DNA from: DATAXV01 sp036272915
GTDB taxonomy: Bacteria; Chloroflexota; Dormibacteria; Dormibacterales; Dormibacteraceae
Length of the DNA stretch: 7,331 bases
Direction: 5' to 3'
Assembly (NCBI GenBank): GCA_036272915.1
Contig: DATAXV010000122.1
Location: 1 to 7,331 of the forward strand
Positions 5,720 to 7,331 of this stretch are shown one piece after another; the first letter of the stretch is position 1; each line of letters starts with the position of its first letter. A model generated the notes under the pieces. It was given only the letters and a program-made list of their open reading frames with translations, searched no databases and was not told the DNA's origin. The position numbers were made by a program, and so were the translations under genes.

Positions 5720-7225
5720 TCAGTGGGAGGCCAGTACCGGATTCGCCCCGAGGATGCTCCCGGCGAAGAGCACCGCGGGATAGATGCCCAGCGCCACCAC
5801 GAGGACGGCGGAGACCACCACGGTCGCCACGGCGAGACCACTCTGCGGCATCTCCCGGCGTCCGCGGGCCGGCGTGTACACGTGGACGATGACCCGCACG
5901 TAGTAGGCCACCGACACGACGCTGGCCAGCGCGGCGATGATGACCAGCCAGGTCCAGCCCTGGGCGACGGCCGCGCTGAAGAGGAAGAACTTCCCGATGA
6001 AGCCGACCGTTGGCGGGAAGCCACCGAGGGAGAGCATCAGGACCGTCAGCAGCAGCGCCAGCGCCGGATGGCGCTGGCCGAGCCCATCGAGGTCGGTGAA
6101 GCGGTCGCAGTCGGCCTCGCCGCCGGAGAGCGCGGTCAGCACGGCGAAGGCGCCGAAGTTCATGAAGAGGTAGGCGGTCAGGTAGAAGAGGACCGCCGCG
6201 TATCCCTGGCTGCCACCGGCGACGACCCCGACCAGGACGTACCCGGCCTGAGCGATACCGGAGTAGGCCAGCATCCGCTTGAGGCTGGGCTGAACCAGAG
6301 CGCCCAGGTTGCCGACGACCAGGCTGCAGACGGCGACGAATGCGAGCAGTGCCTGCCACTCTCCGGAGATGTGGGAGAGGCCGTCACCGAACACGGTCAG
6401 GATCATTGCGAAGGCGGCCGCCTTGGTCCCGACCGACATGAACGTCGTCACCGGGAGCGGAGCACCCTGATAGACGTCGGGCGTCCACTGGTGGAAGGGC
6501 GCGCCCGAGATCTTGTAGGCGAAGCCGACCCCCATGAGGATCACGCCCAGGATCAGCAGCGGGTCGTGGGGGCCGATCTGGCCCACCTGCTGGCGGATCG
6601 CGTCGATCTGGGTGGTGCCGGTGGCGCCGTAGATCAGCGCCATGCCGTAGAGGATGAAGGCGCTGGCGAAGCCGCCGACGAGCAGGTACTTGGCACCCGA
6701 CTCCTGCGACCCGGTCTCGCGGCGCGAGTAGCTGGAGAGGACGTAGAGCGCGACCGAGAACGTCTCCAGGCTGATGAAGATCGTCACCAGCGAGGTCGAC
6801 GCGGCGAGCGCCATCATCCCCGTGATCGCGGCCAGGGTCAGGACGTGGAACTCGGGCCGGACGAAGCGCCGCCGGCGAAGGTACGGCTCCGAGACGAGCA
6901 CCGTGAGGATGCCGAGGATCGAGAAGAAGGCCTCGAAGTAGAGGGCGTAGCGGGAGCCGGTGGCGAAGCCGTAGTAGGCCTCGCCGCGCGGGCCGTAGCC
7001 CGCCCACCGCAGGCAGGTGACGGCGAGCGCCAGCACGTAGGCGACCACCGCGATGCTGGCGACCAGCGAGCCGGCCCGGCGCCGTCCCACCACCAGGTCG
7101 GCGATGAGGCCGACGAGGATGGCGATGGTCAGGATGGCGATGGGCGCGATCTGCTGCAGGTCGTGCCAGGCGTGGGCCGGCGTGTAGCTGGGGACGGTGA
7201 TCGAGGCAAGGTACATCGAGCTCAC
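5720..7225 (-). CDS. nuoN: NADH-quinone oxidoreductase subunit N
   Basis: An antiporter-like membrane subunit of respiratory complex I, which couples NADH oxidation and quinone reduction to proton pumping. The 501-residue protein is of normal length and is hydrophobic almost throughout, with about 13-14 likely membrane helices. Family landmarks: ISLETFSVALYVL (151-163) with the transmembrane glutamate E154, SGAKYLLVGG with K179, YKISGAPFHQWTPDVYQGAP with K238 (237-256), GTKAAAF with K268, LKRMLAYSGIAQAGY with K316 (315-329) and GGFPPTVGFIGKFFLF with K412 (401-416). These charged residues form the proton path along the membrane arm, and none is missing. The GTG at 7225 overlaps the nuoM stop by 4 nt (GTGA). 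An ATG at 7216 (third codon after it) is an alternative start. It is the last nuo gene of the operon, in the standard nuoM-nuoN order, followed by the HAD gene. Confidence 0.97.
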   Translation of the reverse strand: MSSMYLASITVPSYTPAHAWHDLQQIAPIAILTIAILVGLIADLVVGRRRAGSLVASIAVVAYVLALAVTCLRWAGYGPRGEAYYGFATGSRYALYFEAFFSILGILTVLVSEPYLRRRRFVRPEFHVLTLAAITGMMALAASTSLVTIFISLETFSVALYVLSSYSRRETGSQESGAKYLLVGGFASAFILYGMALIYGATGTTQIDAIRQQVGQIGPHDPLLILGVILMGVGFAYKISGAPFHQWTPDVYQGAPLPVTTFMSVGTKAAAFAMILTVFGDGLSHISGEWQALLAFVAVCSLVVGNLGALVQPSLKRMLAYSGIAQAGYVLVGVVAGGSQGYAAVLFYLTAYLFMNFGAFAVLTALSGGEADCDRFTDLDGLGQRHPALALLLTVLMLSLGGFPPTVGFIGKFFLFSAAVAQGWTWLVIIAALASVVSVAYYVRVIVHVYTPARGRREMPQSGLAVATVVVSAVLVVALGIYPAVLFAGSILGANPVLASH

Positions 7226-7331
7226 TTCCAGGGCACGGGGAATGGGTAGGCCAGCGCGTGCATGGCGCTCGTCAGCAGGGCGGGGTAGAGGCCGAAGAGG
7301 AACATCAGCGCGATCAGCGGCACCACCACCA
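7222..7331 (-). CDS. nuoM: NADH-quinone oxidoreductase subunit M, C-terminal end
   Basis: The last 35 codons of a gene that enters from the right edge. It reads VVVPLIALMFLFGLYP, then ALLTSAMHALAYPFPVPWK and a stop. This hydrophobic helix with the GLYP element is typical of the last membrane segment of NuoM/NuoL-type antiporter-like subunits. The identity as NuoM rests mainly on its position directly before nuoN and the GTGA stop-start overlap, because the diagnostic core lies outside the window. Confidence 0.85.
   Translation of the reverse strand, partial: VVVPLIALMFLFGLYPALLTSAMHALAYPFPVPWK

Noticed and set aside
3582..5783. Plus-strand open frame of 733 codons
   Set aside because: It runs antisense to the first oxidoreductase and the HAD gene and through the spacer. 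Its protein is rich in R, G, D, H and P without any domain, as expected of a shadow frame in G+C-rich DNA.
5715..6359. N-terminal extension of the HAD frame into nuoN
   Set aside because: The extra 215 residues are an out-of-frame reading of nuoN. HAD proteins begin just before the DxDxT motif, which follows the GTG at 5714.
5723..7249. Plus-strand open frame of 508 codons
   Set aside because: It is the exact antisense of nuoN. The product is a highly charged E/D/R/Q/H-rich sequence with no recognisable fold.

Overview
All recognisable genes in this window lie on the minus strand, so it is best read from right to left. The DNA is G+C-rich, with strong G/C preference at third codon positions. 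The gene content suggests an aerobic, high-GC bacterium such as an actinobacterium or a Chloroflexota member. That placement is an inference from base composition and complex I gene content, and no marker in the window settles the phylum.

The right end (about 5040-7331) is the 3' end of a respiratory complex I operon: the last 35 codons of nuoM, a complete nuoN coupled to it by a GTGA overlap, and a HAD-family phosphatase starting 5 nt after the nuoN stop. Next comes a roughly 400 nt stretch (4625-5039) with no convincing gene. It holds two overlapping, mutually exclusive inverted repeats, a GC-rich GAA-loop hairpin and a 13-bp direct repeat. It probably serves as the transcript end of the nuo/HAD unit and the leader of the next one.

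The middle (2446-4613) holds two translationally coupled Gfo/Idh/MocA-family NAD(P)-dependent oxidoreductases. The first has the canonical EKP motif. The second has ETP instead, so it lacks the usual lysine. After a 220-nt gap with a perfect 20-bp palindrome comes an isocitrate lyase/PEP mutase superfamily protein (1092-2225) whose motifs match the short, archaeal-type isocitrate lyases. Its 5' end looks frameshifted: the start codon with an ideal Shine-Dalgarno lies one frame off the body of the gene. A LysR-type regulator follows in the same direction. Together these look like a small catabolic cluster of two dehydrogenases, a C-C lyase and a regulator. The substrate cannot be told from the sequence.

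The left end (1-479) is one end of an IS21-family insertion sequence: the start of istA and a terminal region with four evenly spaced GTTCGCTTT repeats. The element has inserted into the LysR gene, which keeps only its DNA-binding domain and about half of its ligand-binding domain. No clearly new biological system is visible. The most informative points are the IS21 disruption of the regulator, the probable frameshift at the lyase start, and the structured spacer at 4863-4942.
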